Assembly: GCA_951640165.1 (NCBI GenBank) | Contig: OX621266.1 | Location: forward strand, 5,642,001-5,706,000 | DNA from: Pseudoips prasinana | Taxonomy: Eukaryota; Arthropoda; Insecta; Lepidoptera; Nolidae | Reading direction: 5' to 3' | Length of the DNA stretch: 64,000 nt | In this document: piece by piece, positions 44,258 to 54,560 of the stretch | How positions within the stretch are numbered: the stretch's first letter is position 1 | Layout of the letters: each line of letters begins with the position of its first letter | Position numbers and translations under genes: made by a program | Notes under the pieces: model-generated | What the model was told of the DNA's origin: nothing | The model's database searches: none | Seen by the model: only the letters and a program-made list of their open reading frames with translations

Positions 44258-44520
44258 TACTTACTTACTTATCGGATGGGCAGTGGTTACCCTCCTGTCA
44301 GAGTTGTTCAAGCCGCCCAGCAGGCCTCCGACATGGTTTAACGACTGATCTGGATTGACTACAACCGGGACCACCTGCTTATCGTGCATTGCAACGGACA
44401 CGCTCAAAATTAAACCACTTTGGCGGTTACCCATCTATGGACTGACCGCGAGCCTAGTTGTTTAACCTCGCCGATCACTTACAGGCCGGTGAGAGTATCT
44501 ACCTATGAGTGGCAGTGACC
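44258..44520 (-). mobile_element. 5S-rRNA-derived SINE (copy 3)
   Basis: The minus strand carries GATCGGCGAGGTTAAACAAC and ATAGATGGGTAACCGCC, then the family body ending TATCCGATAAGTAAGTAAG-like sequence. Confidence 0.7.
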
Positions 44521-44621
44521 ACTAACTGGGAGACGCTGCGTAGGCAGGCCCCCTACTAGGTGGACCGACGATTGTACAACGGTCGCGGGAAGCCGCTGGA
44601 TGCGGGCAGCACAACAAGGGT

Positions 44622-44930
44622 ATGAAAGGATCAAGTATCTATATCCTGGAAATTTGTAAGTTTGTTACAGAATACTACACCAAAAGAGAAAATTTACAAT
44701 CTAACTTTACACTTAGGCATGGGAATAGATTAAATTTACCAACATCCCATCTATCTATGCACTCTACAAGCCCGTTGGTAATGTCAATAAAAGTCTATAA
44801 TAAACTTCCAGAAGATTTAAAAAAGAAAAAAAAGGATAATACTTTTATTAAAAAACTAAAGCTTTTCTTATTAAAAAAAAGCCATTAATTATACTGTAAA
44901 AGAATACTTGGACTCAAAGAAATAATTCTA
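44622..44930 (+). pseudogene. LINE ORF2 extreme C-terminus with frameshift
   Basis: FTLRHGNRLNLPTSHLSMHS, then VYNKLPEDLKKKK and KLKLFLLKKSH-stop; the conserved ending YTVKEYLDSKK continues one frame over. Jockey/CR1-like tail. Confidence 0.65.
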
Positions 44931-45020
44931 TAGTTCTTGACATTTATGAATCTTATAATCTTTTTGCTTTAAATATTGACATTTTTAAATTAAAATTTGG
45001 CATACTATAATTCTTACAAA

Positions 45021-45062
45021 TAGCATGAATTCTTAAGCTTAAGCTTAAGAATTCATGCTATA
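45021..45062. repeat. 40-bp perfect palindrome
   Basis: TAGCATGAATTCTTAAGCTT followed by its reverse complement. Adjacent to the start of the duplicated block at 45076. Confidence 0.8.
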
Positions 45063-45075
45063 TAATTTCTTATAA

Positions 45076-45519
45076 TTTTACGAATAAATGAGATATTAAC
45101 ACATAGGTGACTTCTTAGGATTTTAAAGAGAATTACTGACAGTAATAGGTAGTATAAAGGTGTTGATAAGTTAATAGGTAGAATTATGTGGTAAATAAAT
45201 TTTCTATGGATCTGAACACCAATTACAATTTTGTTACATGCATAAACTTCTTAATTACTCTTTGGAAAACATTTAAAAACAGACATGATTATAAATAAAA
45301 CATGGTGCGCATCGTTTTTCTGTGAATTATTATTATTATCGAACTATTTAGAAAATAACGAGTGAGACATAAAAATAGATTTATTAATTATCAACAATCC
45401 ACATTCCAATTTTTATTATGAGAAACGGAACATTGTTGTATCAGCTGTGAACGGCAAAGTCAACTACTTTTCTTTTGTTTTCGGCCCTAGCTTCTTCGGC
45501 CTTATGAGAATGTCGAATA
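45076..45519. repeat. Flank block Y, shared with 58750-59193
   Basis: TTTTACGAATA(A/G)ATGAGATATTAACAC begins a 440-bp block about 98% identical by eye to 58750-59193, ending in the 8-bp sequence GTCGAATA in front of each P-like element. So the two P-like copies were duplicated together with their flank. Confidence 0.8.
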
Positions 45520-46628
45520 CAAAGATATTACAATATAACAAGATTGCGCACTCCAAGATTTAGTTCAAAGTAAAATCAACTCAAAGTCTTTAAGATACAG
45601 TCCATTTCTCATTGTAGTGTACCAATAGGAAAAAACGGACCACTTGAGAGGCTCTAGTGCTAGAATCTGTACCTGTCTAACAGATGGCCAGCCTAAAAAT
45701 AACTTACTTGACGTATAAAATAGTTGAATTTTTGGTCAAACACCTAGGATCATGTTTTCATATAACTATAATCAAATAATTTTTATTTATTTAAGACGTA
45801 CACAACGTTTTTTTAAACTATGTCTTATTCTTTGATAGCTTTTTAAATACATTTAATTTGGGTTTAGTAAATTCAACAGCAGTATTTATAAGAAATGACG
45901 TTTACCACACTCAATTTGTAAACAAATATGGCGAATGTTTGTTTTGAAATTATTTTTCGTATTGTGCTGCAATCCAGTTCCAATTTGCTTAAAAATGGTT
46001 TTAACTTGTTGCGTGAAAGGGTGTAAAAGTGAGGGTCATCTGGGGAGTGGTATATCTTTTCATGTAAGTGTTATCTTGTAATGTTTCTATATTTTGGCTA
46101 AGTTCAGCAAGAGGGTAACCATTCGTTACGTATTTAATGGATCGTTTTTCTAGATTTCCCAAAAACGAGGAATTGAAAAAAAAATGGATGAATATTGTTC
46201 CCGGTAAATTTACAAAATACGCGGTAGTTTGTGGATTACATTTTAAACAAGAAGATTTTTCAAGTGTTTCTGGTGCGTTCAAGAAACGTCTGAAAATAGA
46301 TGCTATTCCATCAAATTTCAAAACAACAAACATCAAAAAAGAATATAAGTAAATAAAACATATAATATACTTGAAAACTATTTGGATACATTACGTTTTA
46401 TATATAGATCCTTTAAAAGCACTGCACAGGTAGTATGATTATACTTCAAAAGTAAGTTTATTCATTCTCATAAAAACAAAATTTTAAATTTGGCGCGTTA
46501 AAACATTCGCATAATTCCACGACGCATGGTCACTCTATTAGAAGGAGATGCCATCCAAAACAGCGACTTCTTGCTCGGGCCGTTTTTGCTCCCTCAGTGC
46601 GCAATCTTGTTATATTATAATATCTTTG
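45520..46628 (+). mobile_element. P-like element, copy 1 (1,109 bp, non-autonomous)
   Basis: Terminal inverted repeats of about 31-33 bp begin CAAAGATATTA(C/T)AATATAAC. The 8-bp duplication GTCGAATA lies at 45512-45519 and 46629-46636. An 8-bp duplication and 31-bp ends are P-element traits, and the only coding content is a THAP DNA-binding domain, the N-terminal domain of P transposases. No RNase-H-like catalytic part. Copy 2 (59194-60302) has the same length. Confidence 0.83.
45995..46352 (+). pseudogene. THAP zinc-finger domain in two exon-like blocks (P-transposase remnant)
   Basis: Block 1 (45995-46063) encodes MVLTCCVKGCKSEGHLGSG and ISFH, followed by a GTAAGT donor. Block 2 (46137-46352) encodes RFPKNEELKKKW, VVCGLHF and DAIPSNF. 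Together they show the THAP signature: C-x(3-4)-C, conserved W, C-x2-H and the AxPxxF-type box. The THAP domain binds transposon-end DNA in P transposases. The TCTAG acceptor at 46149-46153 joined to the donor gives the wrong phase, so the two blocks would not read through in this copy; the ORF stops soon after the domain. Confidence 0.8.
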
Positions 46629-48014
46629 GTCGAATACAGTATATCAGTGTTGCCAGATGACAGTTTAGATTTATCTTCAAGCCGTATCTAAAATTCCCCG
46701 AAAATTTGGTTTGAACATATAAATAAATAATAAATACAATGATAATACATTGATAATGTCTAATTATTTTTCTTTTTGTATTATAAAAATATTTATCAAT
46801 ATATCTGTAGTATTCCTTTGAATACAAATTCCGTGATTTCCAATTTCTCTGGAAATCCTATACAATGTGGCATCACTGTCTCTGATAATACGAAAAAATT
46901 GAAATGTCATGTAAGTTATGATGGTGAAGTATATTTTTGACTACTTTATTTTTATTTGGCTTATAGTGTAAGTTTTTTTACTAAGTCGTCGATTTTGTAG
47001 ACTTAGCATTTGCTAAGCATCCACTCATTTACCAATCGATATAAATCAAAGAAAAGGTAAAGCAATATCCTAAATAGTAACCAGTTATGAGGTTCGCATA
47101 AATTACAAACTAGAATTATTTCGGAGGAACGTCTTCATTTATATTTTCGGAAATTGTCACTAATGATCTTTGTAAAATTAGTTCCTGAATCGCAATACTG
47201 CTTACTTTGCTAATAATATTATCACAAATATAATTATTGGATCTACGTATTAAGTTTAAATTGAAACGAGAGTTTCTTTTCTTTTTCACCCTAAGGTGAG
47301 ATCCATAGAGCGCATTTAGACATCGCTCAGACTCCACTTTCGACTTAAGTCAAAGTCGGTATTTATAAAGCAACCTTCGAATCCCTCTGAGTGGATGCTT
47401 AGCAAATGCTAAGTCCACAAAATCGACGACTTAGTAAAAAAACTTACACTATAAGCCAAATAAAAATAAAGTAGTCAAAAATATACTTCACCATCATAAC
47501 TTACATGACATTTCAATTTTTTCGTATTATCAGAGACAGTGATGCCACATTGTATAGGATTTCCAGAGAAATTGGAAATCACGGAATTTGTATTCAAAGG
47601 AATACTACAGATATATTGATAAATATTTTTATAATACAAAAAGAAAAATAATTAGACATTATCAATGTATTATCATTGTATTTATTATTTATTTATATGT
47701 TCAAACCAAATTTTCGGGGAATTTTAGATACGGCCTGAAGATAAATCTAAACTGTCACCTGGCAACACTGATATACTGTATTCGACCAAAGATATTATAA
47801 TATAACAAGATTGCGCACTGAGGGAGCAAAAACGGCCCGAGCAAGAAGTCGCTGTTTTGGATGGCATCTCCTTCTAATAGAGTGACCATGCGTCGTGGAA
47901 TTATGCGAATGTTTTAACGCGCCAAATTTAAAAATTTGTTTTTATGAGAATGAATAAACTTACTTTTGAAGTATAATCATACTACCTGTGCAGTGCTTTT
48001 AAAGGATCTATATA
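46398..48014. repeat. 1.6-kb palindrome, arms about 630 bp
   Basis: 46398-47027 (GATCCTTTAAAAGCACTGCA to GCTAAGCATCCACTC) is the near-exact inverse of 47387-48014. The outer part of each arm is the 3' end of the P-like element including its terminal repeat; the inner part is repeat X. The 360-bp centre holds a 73-codon minus ORF (47116-47337) of unknown identity. The inner arm also occurs alone at 28780-28932. Confidence 0.88.
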
Positions 48015-48021
48015 TAAGCAA

Positions 48022-48449
48022 GTGCAGTGGCCAAAAATCGTGGTCATCCAGCTAGTCTCCTTGGAACACCGACCTCAAGTCGAGCCGTTACTCCCACTAG
48101 TGAAGTCGGTAGTCCAGCAAGCGCGGTGGCAAAAAAACGCGGACGTCCATCTTGCATCAGGAGTCTCAACTTGCCTGAGACTTCAAGCCAAGGCAGCAAT
48201 GAGTCTAGCTTGCCTGAGTCGCCGTTGCCTTACAAAAAGGCACGAAAAGCTCCAGCTAGACACCAAGAGTTACCTTTGGATTCTGTTCGAACAGATAACG
48301 TGGCCCATTACCCAGAATGGATGAAGTCAAATCGACAAATATGTCAAAACTGCTTAAAATACCGTTCCTTCACGAAATGTGGAAAATGTAAAGTTTCTTT
48401 ATGTTTCAATGACAAACGCAACTGTTTTCTGGAATTTCATAAAGTTTAA
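48022..48449 (+). CDS. piggyBac-like transposase, C-terminal Cys-rich domain (truncated)
   Basis: From the ATG at 48027 (numbering of 140 codons): a low-complexity linker with AKKRGRPS, then ICQNCLKYRSFTKCGKCKVS and LCFNDKRNCFLEFH, with C106, C109, C118, C121, C126, C133 and H138. This is the zinc-ribbon found at the end of piggyBac-type transposases, which contacts the transposon ends. The DDD catalytic core is missing, so it has no transposase activity of its own. The stop codon lies inside a long hairpin. Confidence 0.75.
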
Positions 48450-48515
48450 TTGTTAATGCATACGAAGCCATATGAGGCTTCGTATGCATTAACAATTAAA
48501 CTTTATGAAATTGAA
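48432..48515. repeat. Hairpin over the transposase stop codon
   Basis: AATTTCATAAAGTTTAATTG and GCATACGAAGCC are followed by their reverse complements around ATATGA. A second GCATACGAAGCCATATATGGC lies at 48531-48555. Confidence 0.85.
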
Positions 48516-48690
48516 TCGTTTTGCTATAATGCATACGAAGCCATATATGGCTTCGTTGGCTATTTTCTTAATTATTATGACTAATTTTTTTTTCTCATCT
48601 CAACTTATTATATAAGGTTAAATAAAAGACATTTTCAGTAAATAATTATTTTTTTTTGCCTTCTTCATAATTCATGCAATAAGGGGTTAA

Positions 48691-49483
48691 GGTTTTGTTT
48701 ATAATGCTTAAAATCAGCCTAAGATACTTTCACTGCTGCACCAGACAACTGAATTTCATTAAATTACCAAAGCTGATTTAAATTACCTACTGTATAAAAT
48801 TGCCATAACATTTTCTTTAATTTATTTGGAAAACCCTAACTGAAAACTAACAATATTTCCTTTCCTAACCTCTCTATTATCTTATTTTCAGAATACTATA
48901 TTCTAACTGTAAAGAGGTTTATATGACAAAACGATTTACTGTCAAGATCAGTGCTACTAAACATCAAACCTAATCAGGTAAGCATTTCTTTTGATACTAT
49001 TATTAAATATTTATTAACATCTTTGTTATTTGATTATACACTTACAATATCCTTATGCATAGAGAATTTCATAGAATTGACACTGTAACGTCAATGAAAG
49101 ACTGGGGTTAGCGACAGACTGGTTTATTGGCCATTGAGCTTAAACTACCCACCACCTAACAATTATTAAACTTAATCTACTATATACAAATACCGACAGA
49201 ACGTCACAGACACAAGGAACATCTAAACTCTTAAATAAAAACTTATCACTCTAGTTTCATTCTTTTCTATGTATGAATCAAACCCACTATTTGATAAAAT
49301 GTTATTCATCAATATGTTAATCCTAGAAACACTGAGATAAATTGCAAACAGCATACTGTATAAACTACAGATAATATAATACTCCTTAATTAAATTCTAC
49401 CAATAGAGTTTGAGAAACTACATTAGATACCGGCTTGTAGTCACTTAAAACAAAATATAAGTAATTATGATGATAATATCATT
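48691..49483. repeat. Block B (48700-49005, also inverted at 57294-57610) and unassigned flank
   Basis: Block B contains TTATTTTCAG and, 80 bp later, CAGGTAAGC, so it looks like an internal noncoding exon between splice sites (AATACTATATTCTAACTGTA and on), kept in both copies. 49245-49465 is related to 52135-52375. Confidence 0.6.
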
Positions 49484-50048
49484 AAATAAAATAAAATAAA
49501 ATAAAAAAGGTTTTTATTCACGTAGACTTTAAAAAAGCGCTTGTAAATAGTCAGAACATGTTTGTAGTAATATAGTTGTATACATTAGATATTATTTCTA
49601 GTAACATAGATATTTAGGTACATCTTGTATGAAAACATTTATAAAATTTATTTTATTACAGAAATGATATTTAGCTAGCTCGTATCAACTTATTGTCAAG
49701 AGATTATGTTTAATTATCTAGTTTAAGTCTAATATTTTTACTACATATTGTCAATGGTTCTGTCTATATTAAAGGTATTATTATTATGACAGACCTTGTG
49801 TTAATAACGACGGTCGCGCTTTAATGCTACCACCGGATCCAATGCGCCCCAACTGAGAAGACCCAGCGAAACAAACTCAGTGGGTTCATCTACTACCGGT
49901 TTCAACACGACCCAGTTGAGACGGTCCGGCGAAACATACTCAAGCGGGCATGAACACGGGATTTGGTCCAATTAGAGTAATTATTTAGTAGGCAAACACA
50001 ATATATGCTCGATCGGTTGTCTGAATGCTTATTATTTTAGATTATATT
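49484..50048 (-). mobile_element. LINE 3' UTR family E (copy 3), interrupted at 50049
   Basis: Near-identical to 25534-26100. It resumes at 51487 after the R1-type insertion and leads (minus strand) from the RT C-terminus at 51614-52000 to the (TTTTA)n tail. Confidence 0.8.
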
Positions 50049-51486
50049 CGTCGCGGCCATAATGAGACTGGGCCTTCGGGTAGCGCCTGACAAGACCGAG
50101 GCGCTATGGTTCCACGGCTTACGCCGTAGGGAGGAACCACCCAGTATGTCGATGCGTGTAGGTGACGCAGAGGTCAGGGTGGGGCGGTACATGAAGTACC
50201 TGGGCCTCACCCTAGACAGCCGATGGGGCTTCGAGGAGCATTTTGAGCGTCTGGCCCCCCGAGTGCGGCGGGTAACCGGTGCGTTACACCGGCTTTTGCC
50301 GAACCTCGGGGGTCCCAGGGAAGAAGTTCGCCGCCTCTACGGAGGTGTCGTGCGATCCATGGTCCTTTATGGGGCGCCCGTCTGGTCTGAACGCCTGACG
50401 GGCGCCTCCCGCTGCAGAGCTATTATGAACAGCCTGCAGCGTGTGGTGGCCATACGGATCGCACGAGGATACCGGACGGTATCCTTTGAGGCGGCGACAC
50501 TCCTGGCGCGCCTCCCGCCGTTTGATCTCCTGGCGGCAGTCGACGCGACGGTTTACACCGAGATCCGTGTCCGCCGGGAGAGCGGTGAGGCGCCAGAGCA
50601 GACGCTCATTGCCTATAGGCGGGATGCACACCGGCGCGTACTAACACAGTGGCGCGCACGGCTGGAGTTGCGCCTGAACGCGCGCCAACGTGCCGTCGGT
50701 GCTATCCTGCCTCACCTCGAGGCCTGGGTGGGAAGGAGGGGCGGTTACGTCACCTACAGACTGACTCAGATACTCACCGGACACGGGTGTTTCGGTGAGT
50801 ATCTGTGCCGGATCGGCCGAGAAGCGACGACACATTGTCACCATTGCGGGAGCGACCTGGACTCTGCCCAGCATACGCTGGAGGAGTGCCCGGCCTGGGA
50901 GGCCGAGAGACGAGTTCTGGTCGCTGAGATCGGACGGGATCTTTCGCCACCAGCAGTCGTGTATGCGATGCTGGCTGGCGACTCCACCAAATGGGACGCC
51001 GTGGTCTCCTTCTGTGAGGCAGTTTTGCTGCAGAAGGAGGCCGCCGAACGGGATCGGGAACGAGCCGATCCCGCTCGTAGGCGGAGGAGACGTCGGGGTG
51101 GCGGCGGCAGCCGTTAGCCCAACTCCCCTCGGGGCCGCGGCGGCAGTGTGAGAAGTGTCCTCTACTGCCGCCACGTACAAGCGGCTCCGGGATGACAGCG
51201 ATCTGTTTGTGGCGCAGTCGCTGTGCCGTACTGGCAGGAGTCGGCAATAGGGGAGGGCAATCCAAAGGAGCCCTCCCAGGGTACGTGTCCCGACCATCTG
51301 GGACATGGCGCAAAGGGGTACCGGAGCAGCATACCCGCGTTCCCGGGACTCCCCCATCAGGCGCCAAGAGAAGTCCACGGCAGGTAGGTTTAGTCGGTGC
51401 AAGTCCGACATACCCACCCGCAGACACTTTTTGCGGGTGGCATGCGAAGGCATTCCCCCTGCCTTAACAAAAAAAAAAAAAAAAAA
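50049..51486 (+). mobile_element. 5'-truncated R1-type LINE with poly(A), inserted in another LINE
   Basis: GC-rich island in AT-rich DNA. It ends in a 19-20-bp A run (51468-51486). Compared with the empty site at 26100-26106, one or two bases of the target were lost and there is no clear target duplication. Confidence 0.88.
50062..51117 (+). CDS. R1-clade LINE ORF2, C-terminal part with CCHC motif
   Basis: 351 codons open: KYLGLTLDSRWGFEEHFERL, then GGVVRSMVLYGAPVWSERL (RT thumb/connection region), and near residue 257-276 a zinc-binding HCHHCGSDLDSAQHTLEECP. The C-terminus is Arg-rich. The RT catalytic core and endonuclease are missing through 5' truncation. No internal stop, so recent. 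Confidence 0.88.
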   Translation: MRLGLRVAPDKTEALWFHGLRRREEPPSMSMRVGDAEVRVGRYMKYLGLTLDSRWGFEEHFERLAPRVRRVTGALHRLLPNLGGPREEVRRLYGGVVRSMVLYGAPVWSERLTGASRCRAIMNSLQRVVAIRIARGYRTVSFEAATLLARLPPFDLLAAVDATVYTEIRVRRESGEAPEQTLIAYRRDAHRRVLTQWRARLELRLNARQRAVGAILPHLEAWVGRRGGYVTYRLTQILTGHGCFGEYLCRIGREATTHCHHCGSDLDSAQHTLEECPAWEAERRVLVAEIGRDLSPPAVVYAMLAGDSTKWDAVVSFCEAVLLQKEAAERDRERADPARRRRRRRGGGGSR

Positions 51487-51613
51487 GGTATACAAAAGAA
51501 AAACTTCGAAACAATAACATTATTCATTTTGAGACAGAGTCAATAATTTTAAATTAAGTATATGATAGCAATCATTTACAGATAGTTCACGTAACACAGC
51601 AGATCAGTCATGT

Positions 51614-52000
51614 CTATATGGCTACAAGATCTCCAGCGAGCAATGTGCAGGTAGGAAGTGAGAGCCAGACGTCTTTGTCATCGATGTACTCTTTAGTGGT
51701 GTAATAACCCCTAGCCATAAGTATACGTTTAATATGTGTTTTAAAACTTGTGTCAGGCAGATCAGTAATTTGAGTAGGAAGCTTGTTATAAAACCTAATA
51801 CAATTTCCTAAAAATGATTTATTAGTTTTGCTTACTCTAAAGCCTGGCATGGCTAGTTTGTTTTTATTCCTAGTATTTATATTATGCAGTTCACTTTTCT
51901 TTTTATAATTATGAATATTTTTTCTAACAAACATTATATTCTGATATATATATTCCGATGGCACAGTAAGTATATTTATTTCTTTAAACAAATTTCGCAA
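51614..52000 (-). pseudogene. LINE ORF2 C-terminus (host of the R1-type insertion)
   Basis: NTRNKNKLAMPGFRVSKTNK, then SFLGNCIRFYNKLPTQI and RGYYTTKEYIDDKD, the standard tail of Jockey/CR1-like RT proteins. It is upstream of the family-E 3' UTR on the same strand. Confidence 0.75.
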
Positions 52001-52540
52001 AGAATCGCGACTGCCTAAACCATAAATTATGATTATTATAACCTAAGTAAAGATTCTATACACAAATTTAGGCTCTTTAATCTGACTCAGTGTTGAACTT
52101 GTATCTGGGTTAATAGAACTTTGTAACAAATTAAAACTTATTTACTTACACTCAAGTATAATCACACTCACAAGAGTTTCATTTTCTGCATAGGAATCAA
52201 ACCCAGTATTAGATCAAAATTGATCTTAATCGTAGAAGCATTGAGTAAAGTTGTAAACTGCATATTCTATTAATTTAACATATAATAAAATATAACTCCT
52301 CGATTAAGTTCTACCATTGTAGTTTGAGGAACTACATTAGAACCCAACTTGAAGTCACTTCAAACAAAAATACATAAAATAACACAAGGATTATTTCATT
52401 ATGATTATTATAACACAACTAAGGATCTATATATAAAACTAGACTATTTAATCTGACTCAATGCCAAACATTTAAAACTTATGTACATATCTTCTTGGTT
52501 AATGAAACCTTGTAACAAATAAAGGACCAACATTCATGTA
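52001..52540. other. No gene; diverged repeat related to 49245-49465
   Basis: TAGGAATCAAACCCAGTATT and GGAACTACATTAGAACCCAA have counterparts at 49270 and 49410. SINE-like minus-strand B-box words are present. Confidence 0.45.
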
Positions 52541-52556
52541 TAATGTTCACACATGA

Positions 52557-52840
52557 ACACAATGTAAATCCTGACTCAAAACAACTAATTATGGATCACT
52601 CAAATAGTAGCCATGTGTGGGCATGGAACCCAAAACACAAAGTAAATCCTGACTCAAAACAACTAATTATGGATCACTCAAATAGTTGCCATGTGTGGGA
52701 ATCGAGCCCAAAACACAAACTAAATCCTGACTCAAAACAACTAATTATGGATCACTCAAATAGTAGCCATGTGTGGGAATCGAACCCAGAACACAAAGTG
52801 ACAGACTGTCTTAACCACTGTGCCACTAGTAGCCCGGTAC
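52557..52840 (-). repeat. 78-bp tandem repeat (3+ units) ending in a tRNA-like SINE head
   Basis: TAAATCCTGACTCAAAACAA recurs at 78-bp steps (about 52565, 52643 and 52721). The last unit runs into TGGGAATCGAACCCAGAACAC and TTAACCACTGTGCCACTAG, a tRNA-like head read on the minus strand. 78 is a codon multiple, which produces a spurious repeat ORF. Confidence 0.8.
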
Positions 52841-53440
52841 ATTCAGTACACATTAATTTTACATACCCTAATTTAATCTAACAATATAATAATCATAAAC
52901 ATCTAAATATATTCTATTTATTGATTTATTAACTGTAACTATCTTATTTTAAATTGTTATCCTAATTTATTTATATATATTTTATTAACACATGTTAGAC
53001 TCATCACTAACTACCATGTACCCATTTGATCTCATTTTAATTGGACTGTGTTCTTATGAGAAATAAAGACTTTAAATCTTAACTTACTTGTCATTATATA
53101 TACATGCAAGAATTGAACCCACAACAATAACAAATTCTAATAGTTATTCTGAATTTCAAACTCAATTCACCTATTTAAATTGATACATTTAATTCATCAC
53201 CTGACTTTTTTTGTAATATCTGCATTTGCTATTTTCATATCCTATCAATACATTTCCTAAGTCATATTCAAAATAACCTATTTTTATTAATTTATTTGAT
53301 CATAGAAGTTGACAGTTTCATGTTCCAACTCAGTTTTTAACAGACTTCAAAAGAAGTTTGCTATTAACTAATTACAATGATACAACCAAAGAATTAGTTG
53401 TCTCAGTAAATCAGCAGTATTATTACTAACATCACATGGT
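52841..53440. other. No recognised gene
   Basis: AT-rich sequence between the SINE-like repeat and composite Q. No domain seen. Confidence 0.5.
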
Positions 53441-53463
53441 CAATAGTTACCATAGCCTATTAT

Positions 53464-54478
53464 TTCATTATTATGATCAATGATCTGCCGGCAGTTGTCC
53501 AGCATGCCGACTGTCTGCTGTTTGCAGATGACCTTAAGGTGTATCTGCCGATAGTAGATGACTCGGACGCTGGACGATTGCAGGGAGACATCGACCGGAT
53601 AGTGCAGTGGAGCTATGCCAACAAGCTAGGTTTTAATGTAGCTAAGTGCGGAGTAATGAGCTATAGTCGGGCCAGGGCTCCACAGCATTATACATATAAA
53701 ATGGATAGTGCGTTGATTCCACGCTTTAATTATACTCGAGACTTAGGGGTCGAAATGGTACCTGAGTTAACGTTTCGTAAGCACATTATTGACATCTGCA
53801 ACAAGTCATTTAGAAATTTAGGTTTCATTTTGAGAAATTGTAAGGATTTCAATAATCTTTTAGTTGTAAAGATGTTATACAACGCCCTCGTTCGGAGTCA
53901 TCTCGAATCGACATCTTTTATTTGGAACCCACATGAGGCTAAATACAGCCTTATGGTGGAGAAAATTCAAAATAAATTTTCTCGATTTTTATACAACAAA
54001 GAATACGGAGTGTACCCCATGTACCCACTGATTTACCCAAGCTTGTTTGTGCTTGGTATGGTCGGATACGAGCGGCTAAGCGTGCGGCGCGATGTGGCAC
54101 TAGTCATATACGTATGGCGCGTACTGCGCGGCCATCTATACCACCCAGCCGTGCTCTCGGAGCTGCGGCTGTGCGCCCCTGATGGCTACGTGGGCGCGCG
54201 CCGCCGCCCCGCTACGCTCAGCGTACCGGTAGCAAGAACGAACTTACTCAAGTTCGCCCCCGTGTCGCGTGCCATACGACTCATAAATTTAATAGCAGCG
54301 GAAATTGACATATACTACTGTAGCCTGCCAAAATTCGCAGAAGTAGCGCAAAGGTGCATTGTATGTAACCCAAATGTATAAATTTTGTATGTAATTTTAA
54401 TTATAGCTTATAATATCGTTTTGGTGTATGCTGTAAAGATATTGTAATTTGAATTGAAATAAATAAATAAAATAAAAA
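53464..54478 (+). mobile_element. 5'-truncated LINE (same family as 38005-39425)
   Basis: Begins in the middle of RT block 4 (FIIMINDLP) and ends with AATTGAAATAAATAAATAAA. The uninterrupted target is visible at 34588-34600. Confidence 0.85.
53473..54381 (+). CDS. LINE reverse transcriptase, C-terminal part
   Basis: 302 codons, with FADDLK at about residues 18-23, RSHLES, EKIQNKFSRFLYNKEYGVYP and a Cys-poor tail. Same block order as 38025-39308. Truncated and not autonomous; no internal stop. Confidence 0.83.
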   Translation: MINDLPAVVQHADCLLFADDLKVYLPIVDDSDAGRLQGDIDRIVQWSYANKLGFNVAKCGVMSYSRARAPQHYTYKMDSALIPRFNYTRDLGVEMVPELTFRKHIIDICNKSFRNLGFILRNCKDFNNLLVVKMLYNALVRSHLESTSFIWNPHEAKYSLMVEKIQNKFSRFLYNKEYGVYPMYPLIYPSLFVLGMVGYERLSVRRDVALVIYVWRVLRGHLYHPAVLSELRLCAPDGYVGARRRPATLSVPVARTNLLKFAPVSRAIRLINLIAAEIDIYYCSLPKFAEVAQRCIVCNPNV

Positions 54479-54560
54479 TGTTAATCTATCTAGTATCTAC
54501 CTAAAAATAAACAGGAGTTTTATATCACTACATTAAAGAATGAGTATAAGACTTTTATGA

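Larger units (their letters stand above)
48015..48686 (+). mobile_element. piggyBac-like element, 3' part
   Basis: The transposase C-terminus is followed by an end ATGCAATAAGGGG and TTAA at 48687-48690 (terminal sequence CCCCTTATTGCAT on the other strand), matching the CCC-start and TTAA target of piggyBac elements. The 5' part is missing; it is cut by the palindrome at 48014. Confidence 0.65.

Noticed and set aside
47116..47337. 73-codon ORF in the palindrome centre as a gene
   Set aside because: No recognisable domain or start context; kept only as a note on the palindrome.
52557..52840. CRISPR-like array
   Set aside because: Direct 78-bp tandem units without unique spacers, in a eukaryotic repeat setting.
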